Of a DNA stretch of 64,000 bases, positions 55,957 to 64,000 are shown piece by piece. A program made the translations under genes and the position numbers. Location of the stretch: NCBI GenBank assembly GCA_944326365.1, contig CALVDR010000005.1, positions 62,001 to 126,000 of the forward strand, read 5' to 3'. This DNA is from an uncultured Bacteroidales bacterium (GTDB lineage: Bacteria; Bacteroidota; Bacteroidia; Bacteroidales; UBA932). Within the stretch, counting starts at the first letter, position 1, and the number at the start of each line of letters is the position of its first letter. Under the pieces are notes generated by a model. It saw nothing but the letters and a program-made list of their open reading frames with translations. It did no database searches and was not told where the DNA came from.

Positions 55957-58593
55957 TTATTTTCCGTTCCATTTAAGGGCCTTGAAAATCTCGACCACCA
56001 CCAGAGGCACGAGGGCAAGACCTGCCACTGTCAGCCACTGTTCGCATCCCATCTCCGCAAAACTGAACGCATGGGAGAATGACGGTACCAGCAGCACGGC
56101 CAGAGAGAACACCAGGGACGCGAATATCGCGAAAATCAGAGGCTTGTTCTCCAAAGGATTGAACTTGAATCTGGATTCGGTATTCGAATGCAGGTTTCCT
56201 GCATGCACCAGCTTGGCTGCGATCAGAGAGGCAAATGCCATGGTCTGTCCGAGAGTCTCTGCGGAAGAACTGTCACCGTATATCTCCATGCCCATGTCCT
56301 TTCCGATGATGAATGCCACTAATGTGATCACACCCATCATCACTCCCTGATAGCTGATTCTCCATACCATACCCTTATCCATGAATTGTTTGCCTTGACC
56401 TCGCGGACTCTTTTTCATGATGTCCTTCGCAGCCGGGTCCAGGCTCAGCGCCAGGGCAGGGAAGGTCTCGCTCACCAGGTTTATCCACAATATGTGAATC
56501 GGCAGCAGAGGAATACCCATGTTCATGATAGACGCCACGAAAAGCAGCAGCACTTCACCCAGATTCGTGGAAAGCAGGAAGAGGACTGTCTTCAGGATAT
56601 TGTCGTAAATCCTCCGGCCCTCGGACACAGCTGACACTATGGTCACGAAATTGTCATCTGAGAGGATCATGTCTGAAGCGTCTTTTGCGACCTCTGTACC
56701 TGTGATGCCCATGGACACGCCTATGTCGGCCTGTTTGAGTGCAGGCGCATCATTCACCCCGTCACCGGTCATTGCCACGATTTCGCCTTTCTTCTGCCAA
56801 GCTGTCACTATCTTCACTTTCTGCTCGGGAGCGATTCGGGCGTAAACGGTGTATTTGTCCACATTCCTGTTGAAATCTTCATCGGCCATTTTCTCCAGTT
56901 CCGTCCCTGTGATGGAAAGGTCGCCGTCCTTGTGTATTCCGATTTTGCTGGCTATCGCCAATGCCGTCGCCTTGTGGTCGCCGGTGATCATTATGGTCCG
57001 GATTCCGGCATCGTGACATTCCTGGATCGCACCTATGACCTCCTCCCTTTCCGGATCGATCATGCCTGTGATACCCACGAATATCAGGTCTTTCTCCACT
57101 TCGTCCACTTCCGAAGATACTCTGGTGACAGGCTTGTATGCCATGGCCAATACGCGGAGAGCCGAGTCTGCCATCTTCTTGTTTCTGGCCTGGAGGTCAG
57201 CTATATCATCTGCCGTGATCTTTCTCACTCCGTCCGCAGTCTCAATCATCGTGCAGACTGAAAGTATCTCGTCCAGACCGCCTTTCACGTTCGCCTGCAG
57301 GGAACCGTCCTTCATCCTGTTTATGGTAGTCATCCTCTTGCGGGAAGAGTCGAAGGCCACTTCACCTTCGCGCGGGCAGGCGGCCTCCAGTTCAGCCTTG
57401 CGTATTCCATGCCTGTCCCCCAGGTCTATCAGGGCGATTTCGGTAGGGTCCCCTACGCTTGTGACACCTCCTTCGCTGTTCTTCACCATTTTCGCATCGC
57501 AGCACAGGACCGAAATCTCCAGCAGCCTCGACAGATTTCCGCTGACTGTATATTCCTCGACCACTGTCATCTGGTTCTTCGTCAGCGTACCGGTCTTGTC
57601 AGAGCATATGACTGTCGTACAGCCCAGTGTCTCTACAGACGGGAGCTTGCGGATGATGGCATTGTGTCTGACCATGCGGCGGACGCCCATGGACAATATG
57701 ATGGTGGAAATGGCAGGAAGGCCTTCCGGTATCGCCGCCACGGCCAGAGATACAGCTACCATAAGCATGTTTATGACAGGTCTCCCGTAAAGTACGCCTA
57801 TTATGAATATCACTGCGCATATCAGTACCGAAGCCGTGCCTATCACCTTGCCCAGATTCTCCAGGCGGGCCTGCATCGGTGTCTGGGTGTCTGATTCTCC
57901 GCCCAGCATGTCAGCTATCTTACCTATTTCGGTATTCATTCCGGTGCCTGTCACGATTCCCTTTCCGTGCCCGAATGTCACGACTCCGCTCGAATAGGCC
58001 ATGTTTTTCCTGTCTCCCAGCGGAATGTCTTCATCGGCAAGGGTCTCGGGGCTTTTTTCCACCGGCACGGATTCTCCGGTCATGGAAGATTCCTGAATGC
58101 TCATGTTTACCGACTCGGTGATCCTGATATCGGCAGGGACTATGTCTCCCACTTCCAGTTCCACCAGATCGCCCGGTACGACATCTTCCACATTCACGAC
58201 CATGGACTCTCCGTCTCTGACCACCTTGGCCATCGGTGCTGCCATTTTCTTCAGAGACTCAAGCGACTTCTGCGCCTTGAATTCCTGATATGCTCCGATG
58301 AATGCATTTAGGAGCAGGATACCCATTATAATATAGGTGTCGAGCAGTCCTTCCCCTGTCTTGATGCCCATCACGCCGGAAATTACTGCGGCGATGATGA
58401 GCAGTATGATCATGAAACTCTTGAACTGTGAGAAGAACATGGCCGCGAATGACCTGTTTTTCTTCTGTACCAGGGTGTTCTTTCCGAATTTTTCGAGCCT
58501 GGCTGTGATTTCATCCTTTTTCAGACCACGTTTGGGATCTGTCTCCATCTCACGGGCAACATCCCCGATAGATTTGCTGTAAATTTTTTCCAT
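55957..58593 (-). CDS. Calcium-translocating P-type ATPase (PMCA/SERCA type, P2)
   Basis: 878 residues, inner-membrane ion pump. Cation-ATPase N domain (KSIGDVAREMETDPKRGL), actuator loop TGES in SSMTGESVPVEK, membrane helix 4 with AVAAIPEGLPAI, the phosphorylated Asp in CSDKTGTLTKNQMTV, the hinge MTGDGVNDAPALKQADIGVSMG, and C-terminal helices with NLVSETFPALALSLDP. The IPEGLP motif and overall layout favour Ca2+ export, though Mn2+ or other cations are possible. The open frame reaches 58629; MEKIYSKS at 58593 fits the family start better. The stop lies 5 bases from the convergent methyltransferase gene. Confidence 0.92.
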   Translation of the reverse strand: MEKIYSKSIGDVAREMETDPKRGLKKDEITARLEKFGKNTLVQKKNRSFAAMFFSQFKSFMIILLIIAAVISGVMGIKTGEGLLDTYIIMGILLLNAFIGAYQEFKAQKSLESLKKMAAPMAKVVRDGESMVVNVEDVVPGDLVELEVGDIVPADIRITESVNMSIQESSMTGESVPVEKSPETLADEDIPLGDRKNMAYSSGVVTFGHGKGIVTGTGMNTEIGKIADMLGGESDTQTPMQARLENLGKVIGTASVLICAVIFIIGVLYGRPVINMLMVAVSLAVAAIPEGLPAISTIILSMGVRRMVRHNAIIRKLPSVETLGCTTVICSDKTGTLTKNQMTVVEEYTVSGNLSRLLEISVLCCDAKMVKNSEGGVTSVGDPTEIALIDLGDRHGIRKAELEAACPREGEVAFDSSRKRMTTINRMKDGSLQANVKGGLDEILSVCTMIETADGVRKITADDIADLQARNKKMADSALRVLAMAYKPVTRVSSEVDEVEKDLIFVGITGMIDPEREEVIGAIQECHDAGIRTIMITGDHKATALAIASKIGIHKDGDLSITGTELEKMADEDFNRNVDKYTVYARIAPEQKVKIVTAWQKKGEIVAMTGDGVNDAPALKQADIGVSMGITGTEVAKDASDMILSDDNFVTIVSAVSEGRRIYDNILKTVLFLLSTNLGEVLLLFVASIMNMGIPLLPIHILWINLVSETFPALALSLDPAAKDIMKKSPRGQGKQFMDKGMVWRISYQGVMMGVITLVAFIIGKDMGMEIYGDSSSAETLGQTMAFASLIAAKLVHAGNLHSNTESRFKFNPLENKPLIFAIFASLVFSLAVLLVPSFSHAFSFAEMGCEQWLTVAGLALVPLVVVEIFKALKWNGK

Positions 58594-58673
58594 TATCCGG
58601 ATATTACTGATTTTCTGTCTGTCATTCATCCCGGCATTGGCCGTCAGGCCATATTATACCGGAAAACCGATTG

Positions 58674-58681
58674 CAAAAATA
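58674..58681 (-). promoter_or_regulatory. -7 box of the P-type ATPase gene
   Basis: The minus strand reads TATTTTTG (TAnnTTTG), 80 bases upstream of the ATG at 58593. Confidence 0.55.
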
Positions 58682-58704
58682 GTGGGAGAAAACAGATTAA
58701 TTGT

Positions 58705-58712
58705 TAAGTTTG
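58705..58712 (+). promoter_or_regulatory. -7 box of the AraC regulator gene
   Basis: TAAGTTTG matches TAnnTTTG, 34 bases before the ATG at 58747 and divergent from the ATPase promoter 23 bases away. Confidence 0.55.
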
Positions 58713-58746
58713 CAGAATAAAAAATGTAGGATAGGTCGGATTTGCG

Positions 58747-59517
58747 ATGAAAAATAGAGAAAAAGAGAATTCTGACGGGTTTTCCGTGGCATTGTGCTGT
58801 CATGGTACGGCTGTGCTCAGGACTGCAGGCATGGACTACGCCGTGAAGCCGGGGTGTGTCATGGTGCAGGTGATGAACGGGTCTGCCGCCATAGTCCGCA
58901 AATCACAGGACTATCTCCAGAAATCCGTATCGGTTTCCCTCGATACTGTACTGGATTTCCCGAGTCCGGTGGACATAGATATCATAAATCTGGCTATCCG
59001 CTTTCCAGTATCGGAGCCTGACACGGAAAGGAGGGGGCGTCTTATGGCGTATTACGATCTTCTGGACAGGCAGGATTCCTGTACTCCGAATGCCTACCGG
59101 AAAGAGATCGCCAGGTCCGTCCTCTATGCCCTTATCCTCGAAATATGTGACCTTTTCAGGTCAATGGCGGCGGAAAGTGCCGATATGCCGAAACCGAAAC
59201 AGGAGGCATTGACGGATGATTTTTTCAGGCTGCTGGCCATGCATTACCGTCAGGAACATACGGTGGAATTTTATGCCGGCAGACTGAACCGTACTCCGAA
59301 ATATCTCTCGGGAGCCATCAGAAAGCTCACCGGACGTTCCGTACCGGAGTGGATAGCTTCGAATCTGGTCAGGGAAGCCAAGAATCTGCTGAAGGCGTCG
59401 GACAGGACCGTTCTGGAGGTCTCTGAAGAGCTGAATTTCTCCAGTCCTTCGGTCTTCGTGCAGTTTTTCAGACGGAATACTGGTCTCACCCCGCTCCAGT
59501 ACCGCCGACAGGGCTGA
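58747..59517 (+). CDS. AraC family transcriptional regulator
   Basis: 256 residues. The N-terminal half is a cupin-like sensor (about 10-90, ALCCHGTAVLRTAGMDYAVKPGCVMV). The C-terminal 100 residues are an AraC double helix-turn-helix (HTVEFYAGRLNRTPKYLSGAIRKLTGRSVPEWI, then VSEELNFSSPSVFVQFFRRNTGLTPLQYRR). It is divergent from the P-type ATPase gene. The ligand and targets are unknown; either the ATPase or a distant gene may be the target. Confidence 0.88.
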   Translation: MKNREKENSDGFSVALCCHGTAVLRTAGMDYAVKPGCVMVQVMNGSAAIVRKSQDYLQKSVSVSLDTVLDFPSPVDIDIINLAIRFPVSEPDTERRGRLMAYYDLLDRQDSCTPNAYRKEIARSVLYALILEICDLFRSMAAESADMPKPKQEALTDDFFRLLAMHYRQEHTVEFYAGRLNRTPKYLSGAIRKLTGRSVPEWIASNLVREAKNLLKASDRTVLEVSEELNFSSPSVFVQFFRRNTGLTPLQYRRQG

Positions 59518-59542
59518 TTGAAATTATTTGAAATAAATAAAT

Positions 59543-59573
59543 TTTGCAAACATAAATATAATTCGTATTTTTG
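59543..59573 (+). promoter_or_regulatory. Full Bacteroidota promoter of a leader/small RNA
   Basis: TTTG (59543-59546), 19 bases, then TATTTTTG (59566-59573): both boxes fit the consensus exactly, the best promoter in the window. Transcription should begin near 59580. Confidence 0.75.
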
Positions 59574-59678
59574 CTCGGAAGTACGAATTGGAAATCATAG
59601 TCCGGAAGTCCGGACATCAATGGAAATATGGATCTGAAGATATCATCATACCCTGTTCTCAATACCTCCGAAATCATT

Positions 59679-59687
59679 GGGGGGGGG
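59679..59687 (+). repeat. G9 homopolymer tract
   Basis: Nine consecutive Gs, the longest G run I noticed in the window, inside the structured leader. It can pair with the C-rich TACCTCC just upstream. Confidence 0.8.
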
Positions 59688-59759
59688 TACGCCGTATCTT
59701 CAGTTGCTGTATGGAATTCCGTAGTATGGAATACTGACGCAGCGTTTTATCCTTATGTT

Positions 59760-59799
59760 AAAGGATCTGGTATGCAAGATGATACCGGGTCCTTTTTTT
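59760..59799 (+). terminator. Terminator at the end of the leader
   Basis: AAAGGATCTGGTAT (59760-59773) pairs with ATACCGGGTCCTTT (59782-59795) over 14 bp with two G-U pairs, followed by a run of Ts (59793-59799). It lies 43 bases before the next gene, which has no promoter of its own that I can see. Confidence 0.8.
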
Positions 59800-59841
59800 A
59801 TTCTCCCGCAGACCGTAATTTTAAGAACCCGTATATTAAGT

Positions 59842-60327
59842 ATGAAAAAATTTCTGATTCTTTCACTGACACTGGGCCTTCTGTCCGTGTCGGCTATGGC
59901 GCAGATGCCATCTGTCACCATAGAAGATCACAAGGGCGACGCCTTCAATACATCGTCGCTTCTGGAAGAGAAGACACCTATGATCATCTCTTTCTGGTCG
60001 ACTATCTGCAAACCGTGCATCCGGGAACTTGACGCCATCAACGACGTGCTCCCTGACTGGCTGGATGAAGCCGATTTCAGGGTAGTGGCAGTGTCTACGG
60101 ATGACAGCCGCTTCACCACGAAGGCGCGTTCACTGGCAGAAGGCCACGGATGGTATGACTTCATCAACCTTTACGACACGAACCAGGAGTTCATGAGAGC
60201 CATGAGTGTCTCTGTCACCCCGCAGGTATTTGTCCTGGACGGGGAAGGGAAGATCGTCTATTCCCATACCGGATATGTTCCCGGAAATGAAGAGGAACTC
60301 ATAGAGGTCATCAAAGGTCTGGAATAA
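59842..60327 (+). CDS. Thioredoxin-like (TlpA/AhpC-TSA) exported protein
   Basis: 161 residues. Signal peptide MKKFLILSLTLGLLS to AMAQ, so periplasmic. Thioredoxin fold with an active-site CKPC in FWSTICKPCIREL (about residues 55-58) and cis-Pro in SVTPQVFVLD. The CKPC dipeptide is typical of TlpA-like reductases. The start at 59842 fits the signal peptide; the open frame extends upstream into the terminator. It begins a probable operon with a DUF6029 protein and two Omp28-like lipoproteins. Confidence 0.88.
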   Translation: MKKFLILSLTLGLLSVSAMAQMPSVTIEDHKGDAFNTSSLLEEKTPMIISFWSTICKPCIRELDAINDVLPDWLDEADFRVVAVSTDDSRFTTKARSLAEGHGWYDFINLYDTNQEFMRAMSVSVTPQVFVLDGEGKIVYSHTGYVPGNEEELIEVIKGLE

Positions 60328-60341
60328 AGGCATCCTGCAAG

Positions 60342-61985
60342 ATGGAAAAGGCGGTGAAAGTCATCTGCCTGACACTCCTTGCGGGGGTGTCGGCGTGCAT
60401 TGCTGCGTCAGCAGCACCTGAAAAGGACGGAAATGCGCCCAAAGGGTATCTGAAAGGCAGTTTCGAGACCAATACTACGTGGTACCACGAGGACAAGAGG
60501 ACCAATGCGACCGTACCTGAGGAGCATTGGGGTTCGAACAATTATCTGAAACTCGACTATTACAGGGGAAAGTTTTCTGCAGGAATGCAGGTGGAGGCTT
60601 ATGAGCCGGCTCTGGTAGGTTATCCTGTAGAGCTGGAGAAGGCAGGCCTGACGAATCTGTATGTCGGGTGGCAGGATGAAAACTTCGGTATCACTGCGGG
60701 GTCGTTCTATGACCAGTTCGGCAGCGGTCTGCTGTTCAGAAGCTGGGAAGACAGGGCTTTGGGACTGAACAATGCTCTCTTCGGTGCGAGATTCACTTAC
60801 AGTTACAGGGATATAGTTTCTTTCAAGGCTCTCTGGGGAATGCCGAGATTCGGAATGGAATATACCGACACCCAGGTGAAAGGGGCGGACCTGAGCTTCG
60901 CGCTTTCAAACCTCATAGGCTGGGACGGAATATATCTGGCGCTGGAGGGGTCGGCTCTGGACAGATATGAACATCCGTCGATCGACCTTGAAGAGTCAGG
61001 AGCCGCAGCCAATAATTTCGGCTGGTCAGGAAGGCTTAATCTCGAAACTTCTGGCTTTTTCTTCAAAGGTGAATATGTGGATGCCGGAAACAAGTATTAC
61101 AACAATCCTTATATCCAGTCAGCCGATGACCCTGCATATCTCGGGAAAAAGGGAAACGCCCAGCTCGTGGAAATGGGCTACAACGGTCACGGCCTCGGCC
61201 TGAATGTGACGGCCAGACGTCTGGAATGGATGGATTCGAAAATACTTACCGGCAATACATCTACCTCGAATATGCTTAATTATGTGCCGGCGATGTGCAC
61301 CCAATACACGTATCTGCTCACGACTCTCCATCCGTACACTTCCCGTACAGGCGATCTGAACGGAAGATTCGTGAACAGCGGCGAGATAGGAGGGCAGGTG
61401 GATGTGTTCTACAATTTCCGCAGAGGAACTGCTCTGGGCGGAAAGAGGGGTACAAAACTCCATGCGAACTTCTCCACGTACTATACTATCGAGGAAGAAG
61501 GGACTGCCAAGGCCGGGAATATGCTCTACAGGGATCTGAGCGTCGATGTGGAGAAACAGTGGACCAGGGAATTCAAGATGACTCTCCTGTGGTCCATGCA
61601 GGAATACAACCCGAGCTACGGAGCGAACAAGACCACCTGGCTTTCGAACATCATCGTGGCTGACCTGCTTTACAAGTTCACGTCCAAATTCTCTACCAGA
61701 CTCGAACTCCAGTACCTTACTACCCGTGAGGATCACAAAGACTGGATGGCAGCCTTGCTGGAGATCAACTTCGCTCCGCGCTGGAGCATCTACGGCAGCG
61801 ACATGGTAAATCACGGCGACACAGGGACGCATTACTACAATGTAGGGGTCAGCTATGCCAAGTCCAGAACCAGATTTTCACTGGCATACGGACGCTACAA
61901 GGCCGGATATATCTGCTCCGGAGGTGTCTGCCGCGCCATACCGGCGTATACGGGAGCCAACTTCACGATAACGACTTCGTTCTGA
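60342..61985 (+). CDS. DUF6029 family outer-membrane protein
   Basis: 547 residues with a signal peptide (about 1-25). The mature protein is an alternating-strand, aromatic-rich beta-barrel pattern (GSFETNTTWYHEDKR; NNYLKLDYYRGKFSAGMQVEAYEP; YVGWQDENFGITAGSFYDQFGSGLLFRSWEDRALGLNN) ending in ANFTITTSF, as expected of an outer-membrane porin-like protein. It matches DUF6029 as I know it; function unassigned. It starts 14 bases after the thioredoxin gene, suggesting linked roles. Confidence 0.82.
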   Translation: MEKAVKVICLTLLAGVSACIAASAAPEKDGNAPKGYLKGSFETNTTWYHEDKRTNATVPEEHWGSNNYLKLDYYRGKFSAGMQVEAYEPALVGYPVELEKAGLTNLYVGWQDENFGITAGSFYDQFGSGLLFRSWEDRALGLNNALFGARFTYSYRDIVSFKALWGMPRFGMEYTDTQVKGADLSFALSNLIGWDGIYLALEGSALDRYEHPSIDLEESGAAANNFGWSGRLNLETSGFFFKGEYVDAGNKYYNNPYIQSADDPAYLGKKGNAQLVEMGYNGHGLGLNVTARRLEWMDSKILTGNTSTSNMLNYVPAMCTQYTYLLTTLHPYTSRTGDLNGRFVNSGEIGGQVDVFYNFRRGTALGGKRGTKLHANFSTYYTIEEEGTAKAGNMLYRDLSVDVEKQWTREFKMTLLWSMQEYNPSYGANKTTWLSNIIVADLLYKFTSKFSTRLELQYLTTREDHKDWMAALLEINFAPRWSIYGSDMVNHGDTGTHYYNVGVSYAKSRTRFSLAYGRYKAGYICSGGVCRAIPAYTGANFTITTSF

Positions 61986-62014
61986 TTGTTTAACAGTAAA
62001 ACGTATTTCAATAC

Positions 62015-63145
62015 ATGAAAAAGATTTATATGATATCGGCAGCGGTGCTTTCCGCTGCAGCGGCGCTTTCATGTACAGGCAATGTCGATCCGGAAGGGAA
62101 CGGCAATGGAAGCGGAACCGATACGGCCGACGGCATCTATACAGTCTCCGTGGACAAGACGGAGCTGGAGGCGGATGCGACTTCGGTAGTGACCTTCACT
62201 CTCAAGGACGAGAACGGAATAGATCTTACGCTGTCCGATCCTTCCGGAGTGTATTTCAGGATAGAATATGAAAACGGTGAATATGAATATCTTGACCGTC
62301 TGCAGAAAACTTATTCCGCTTTCGACAACGGCACATATGTTTTCAGGGGAGTCTACAAGGGAACGCCGAGCGAGAACACCGTCACAGTCACTGCCGTGAA
62401 CCGCAGCAAGTATGAGAAGTTCCACAGGAATGTGGCTATCTACAAAATGACAGGGACATGGTGTCCGAGTTGTCCGTCCATGACTGCCGGTCTCAATGGA
62501 ATGGAGGATGCCATTAAAGAGCATACGGTCATTCTTGCATGCCACGGCAACGGTTCCGGCTCTGATCCTTTCCGCATTGTGGTGGATTCCGGAGCGGATG
62601 TCGATCTCGGAAATCTGATGCTTTCCACTTTCGGACTTCAGGGATTCCCTTCGCTGGTCATCAACCTCAATACACCTTTTACGGAGAGAACCAGCTCGGC
62701 TATCGAAAAGGCTGTCAATGAGCAGCGCAGAAACTATCCGGCCACATGCGGAATCAAGGTGGAGTCAGTGTGCGAAGACGGAAAACTTTCAGCAAAGGCC
62801 ACGCTGATGTCGGACAAAGGCGGGACTTACGATATCGAATGTGCATTGCTTTTAGACGACCAGTATGTCGCTGACGGAGCAGAGCCTGACGGGATTTACA
62901 ATCACATAGTCAGGAGCTATTCAGGCGACTTCTGTTCTTATGCTTCCGGAAATGCAGTGCAGGTGGCTGCCGGCGAAGAACACGAAAAGACTTTCACCCT
63001 GTCCAGCAAAGAACTGTCGGAGCAGCCTGAGAACTGCAGCATAGTCATTTATGCGCTGAAGAGGCTTGAGGACGGCACCACCATGGTGGACAATATAGTG
63101 TCATGCCCTGTGAACGGGAATGTCGGATACGTTTACAATGAATAA
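62015..63145 (+). CDS. Omp28-related lipoprotein with thioredoxin-like CxxC
   Basis: 376 residues. Lipoprotein signal (lipobox AALSC, Cys about 20), a Gly/Asn-rich linker, an Ig-like beta domain (about 42-130), then an Omp28/thioredoxin-like domain with CPSC in GTWCPSCPSM (about 149-152) and a FPSL cis-Pro segment, and a C-terminal beta domain. Omp28 proteins are abundant outer-membrane lipoproteins in Porphyromonas. It lies 29 bases after the DUF6029 gene and precedes a paralog. Confidence 0.85.
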   Translation: MKKIYMISAAVLSAAAALSCTGNVDPEGNGNGSGTDTADGIYTVSVDKTELEADATSVVTFTLKDENGIDLTLSDPSGVYFRIEYENGEYEYLDRLQKTYSAFDNGTYVFRGVYKGTPSENTVTVTAVNRSKYEKFHRNVAIYKMTGTWCPSCPSMTAGLNGMEDAIKEHTVILACHGNGSGSDPFRIVVDSGADVDLGNLMLSTFGLQGFPSLVINLNTPFTERTSSAIEKAVNEQRRNYPATCGIKVESVCEDGKLSAKATLMSDKGGTYDIECALLLDDQYVADGAEPDGIYNHIVRSYSGDFCSYASGNAVQVAAGEEHEKTFTLSSKELSEQPENCSIVIYALKRLEDGTTMVDNIVSCPVNGNVGYVYNE

Positions 63146-63157
63146 TCTTTTCCGCTG

Positions 63158-64000
63158 ATGCTGAAGAATGTTATAAGAAAAATAGCACAGTTGTCTTTGC
63201 TCGCTGCAGGTGTCATGTCTTGTTCCGGCCATGTCGAGGACGAAACGGTTCCTGAAGGTGTGCTTCGGATATTCGTGGATGGTGAGACCACGATCCCTGC
63301 CGATGGCAGGACGGAAGTCGTTTTCCGCGTGATGTATGGATCGACGGATGTCAGCTCATCTCCCGAAATGAACATCATACGCAATTTCGATGGTGACGAG
63401 AGCCGTCTTCCGGCAGGTGTCAATGTCTTTTCGACCACTACACCGGGTACATATACCTTCACTGCGAGATACTATGATGACGGTGCTGTGTACACAGACA
63501 ATGAAGTGACCGTCACAGCCTCTCCGGCAGGTGAAATCCAGACATCACAATGGTATCAGAAAGTCCTTGCATTCCAGTTCACCTCGACTACATGCATAGG
63601 ATGTCCTGATCTTACATCCGCGCTGAAAAGCATAGAGTCTGAGAAGCCCGGGGTGCTGTGCCCTGTCGCATTCCATCTCGACTATCAGGGATCCGATCCT
63701 ATGACGATCCAGCAGTCCAGACAGTTCGCGGCGGAATTCATCGGTTCTTCCATTGCACTGCCGGCGCTGTATTTCAACATGCACCAGCCTGTTGTGTCCA
63801 TGTCAAATGTCAAGGCTGTCATTGATGAAGAGCTGGACAGGGAACTGGACACTTATGAACCGTCCTGCGGAGTCGCCGTGTCATCTGAATTGGCGGAAAC
63901 AGGGGGCTCGGTCTCCGTATCTGTCAAAGTCAAGTCAAATCTCCAGCAGAGATGCCGTGTGGCAGTATTTCTGGTTGAGGATGGCATAGTGGCTACGCAG
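63158..64000 (+). CDS. Omp28-related lipoprotein, second paralog (cut by window end)
   Basis: 281 codons are present without a stop. Start MLKNVIRKIAQLSLLAAG, lipobox GVMSC (Cys about 22), an Ig-like domain (PEGVLRIFVDGETTIPADGR to YTDNEVTVTAS), then CIGC in FTSTTCIGCPDLTSAL at the position of the CPSC motif of the preceding gene, and LPALYFN in place of its FPSL cis-Pro segment. It begins 12 bases after the first paralog and shares its layout, so the pair arose by duplication; its sequence has diverged strongly. Confidence 0.85.
   Translation, partial: MLKNVIRKIAQLSLLAAGVMSCSGHVEDETVPEGVLRIFVDGETTIPADGRTEVVFRVMYGSTDVSSSPEMNIIRNFDGDESRLPAGVNVFSTTTPGTYTFTARYYDDGAVYTDNEVTVTASPAGEIQTSQWYQKVLAFQFTSTTCIGCPDLTSALKSIESEKPGVLCPVAFHLDYQGSDPMTIQQSRQFAAEFIGSSIALPALYFNMHQPVVSMSNVKAVIDEELDRELDTYEPSCGVAVSSELAETGGSVSVSVKVKSNLQQRCRVAVFLVEDGIVATQ

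Larger units (their letters stand above)
59574..59799 (+). ncRNA. Structured untranslated RNA or attenuator leader upstream of the thioredoxin gene
   Basis: Part of the 324-base gene-free stretch 59518-59841. Between a consensus promoter and a strong terminator lie a hairpin GTCCGG/CCGGAC (59600-59615), a 9-bp helix CTGAAGATA (59634-59642) with TATCTTCAG (59695-59703) enclosing a C-rich/G-rich pairing around the G9 tract, and ATTCC/GGAAT with a 7-base loop just after it. The 134-codon frame starting at 59628 runs through the terminator into the next gene out of frame and is not a credible protein. I recognise no known riboswitch. It may be a stand-alone small RNA or a transcription-attenuation leader. 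Confidence 0.55.

Noticed and set aside
58594..58629. ATPase start 12 codons upstream
   Set aside because: MNDRQKISNIRI adds residues unlike the family N-terminus; MEKIYSKS fits better, though the longer form cannot be fully excluded.
59628..60032. 134-codon open frame across the leader
   Set aside because: It passes through a strong terminator and then the start of the thioredoxin gene in another frame; no recognisable protein features.
1..64000. CRISPR array, prophage, insertion sequence, rRNA or anti-phage system
   Set aside because: No regularly spaced repeats, transposase, integrase, capsid or defence genes were seen; the genes present are core metabolism and surface loci.

Overview
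The window comes from a member of the Bacteroidales (Bacteroidota), most likely a host-associated or gut lineage. Evidence: promoters of the Bacteroidota type (TAnnTTTG -7 box, sometimes with a TTTG-like -33 box about 19 bases upstream), almost no Shine-Dalgarno sequences, SusC/SusD and FimB/Mfa2 genes, DUF4295, DUF4296, DUF4954, DUF4199 and DUF6029 proteins, a fused NuoCD, and the gene order thrS-infC-rpmI-rplT followed by lepB and rpmB-rpmG-DUF4295-ftsY. Family or genus cannot be fixed from the sequence alone. I see no prophage, insertion sequence or CRISPR array; most of the window is densely packed core genome with two accessory surface loci.

Layout. 1-8590: trpS (partial) and recA on the minus strand; rlmN, a patatin/outer-membrane-barrel protein, recX and a DUF4954 beta-helix protein on the plus strand; a GT2 glycosyltransferase and a DUF4199 membrane protein on the minus strand (to 9155). 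9176-18828: divergent promoters, then a translation block on the plus strand: thrS, infC (with a rare ATC start codon), rpmI, rplT, lepB, rpmB, rpmG, DUF4295, ftsY, pheT and a DUF4296 lipoprotein. 18854-22198: amidohydrolase, radical SAM protein, dtd and deoC. 22314-32266, minus strand: an 11-subunit complex I operon nuoA-B-CD-H-I-J-K-L-M-N without the NADH-oxidising NuoE/F/G module.

32503-38381: a type V fimbria-like surface operon: lipoprotein with an HELAH motif, DUF3575 barrel, OmpA-like lipoprotein, fimbrillin-like protein and FimB/Mfa2-like protein. 38469-38710: tRNA-Leu(CAG), its terminator, and a palindrome-rich element bracketed by a perfect 26-base direct repeat. 38729-53841: a GlcNAc-directed polysaccharide utilisation locus: XylR-like regulator, nagP, nagA (interrupted by an in-frame TAG), nagB, a GH20 enzyme of the hexosaminidase-D type, a predicted TIM-barrel lipoprotein, SusC, SusD, a BACON/duplicated-domain surface lipoprotein, and a classical GH20 hexosaminidase. 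Together these would bind and cut a GlcNAc/GalNAc-containing glycan at the cell surface, import it, release amino sugars and feed them through GlcNAc-6-P to fructose-6-P.

53969-64000: glyA, a SpoU-type RNA methyltransferase, a calcium P-type ATPase and a divergent AraC regulator; then a 324-base gene-free stretch with a full promoter, internal pairing, a G9 tract and a terminator ahead of a thioredoxin-like gene, a DUF6029 outer membrane protein and two tandem Omp28-like lipoproteins, the last cut by the window end. The observations most worth following are the ATC start of infC, the nagA nonsense codon, the terminator-ended leader at 59574-59841, and the repeat-bracketed palindromic element behind tRNA-Leu.
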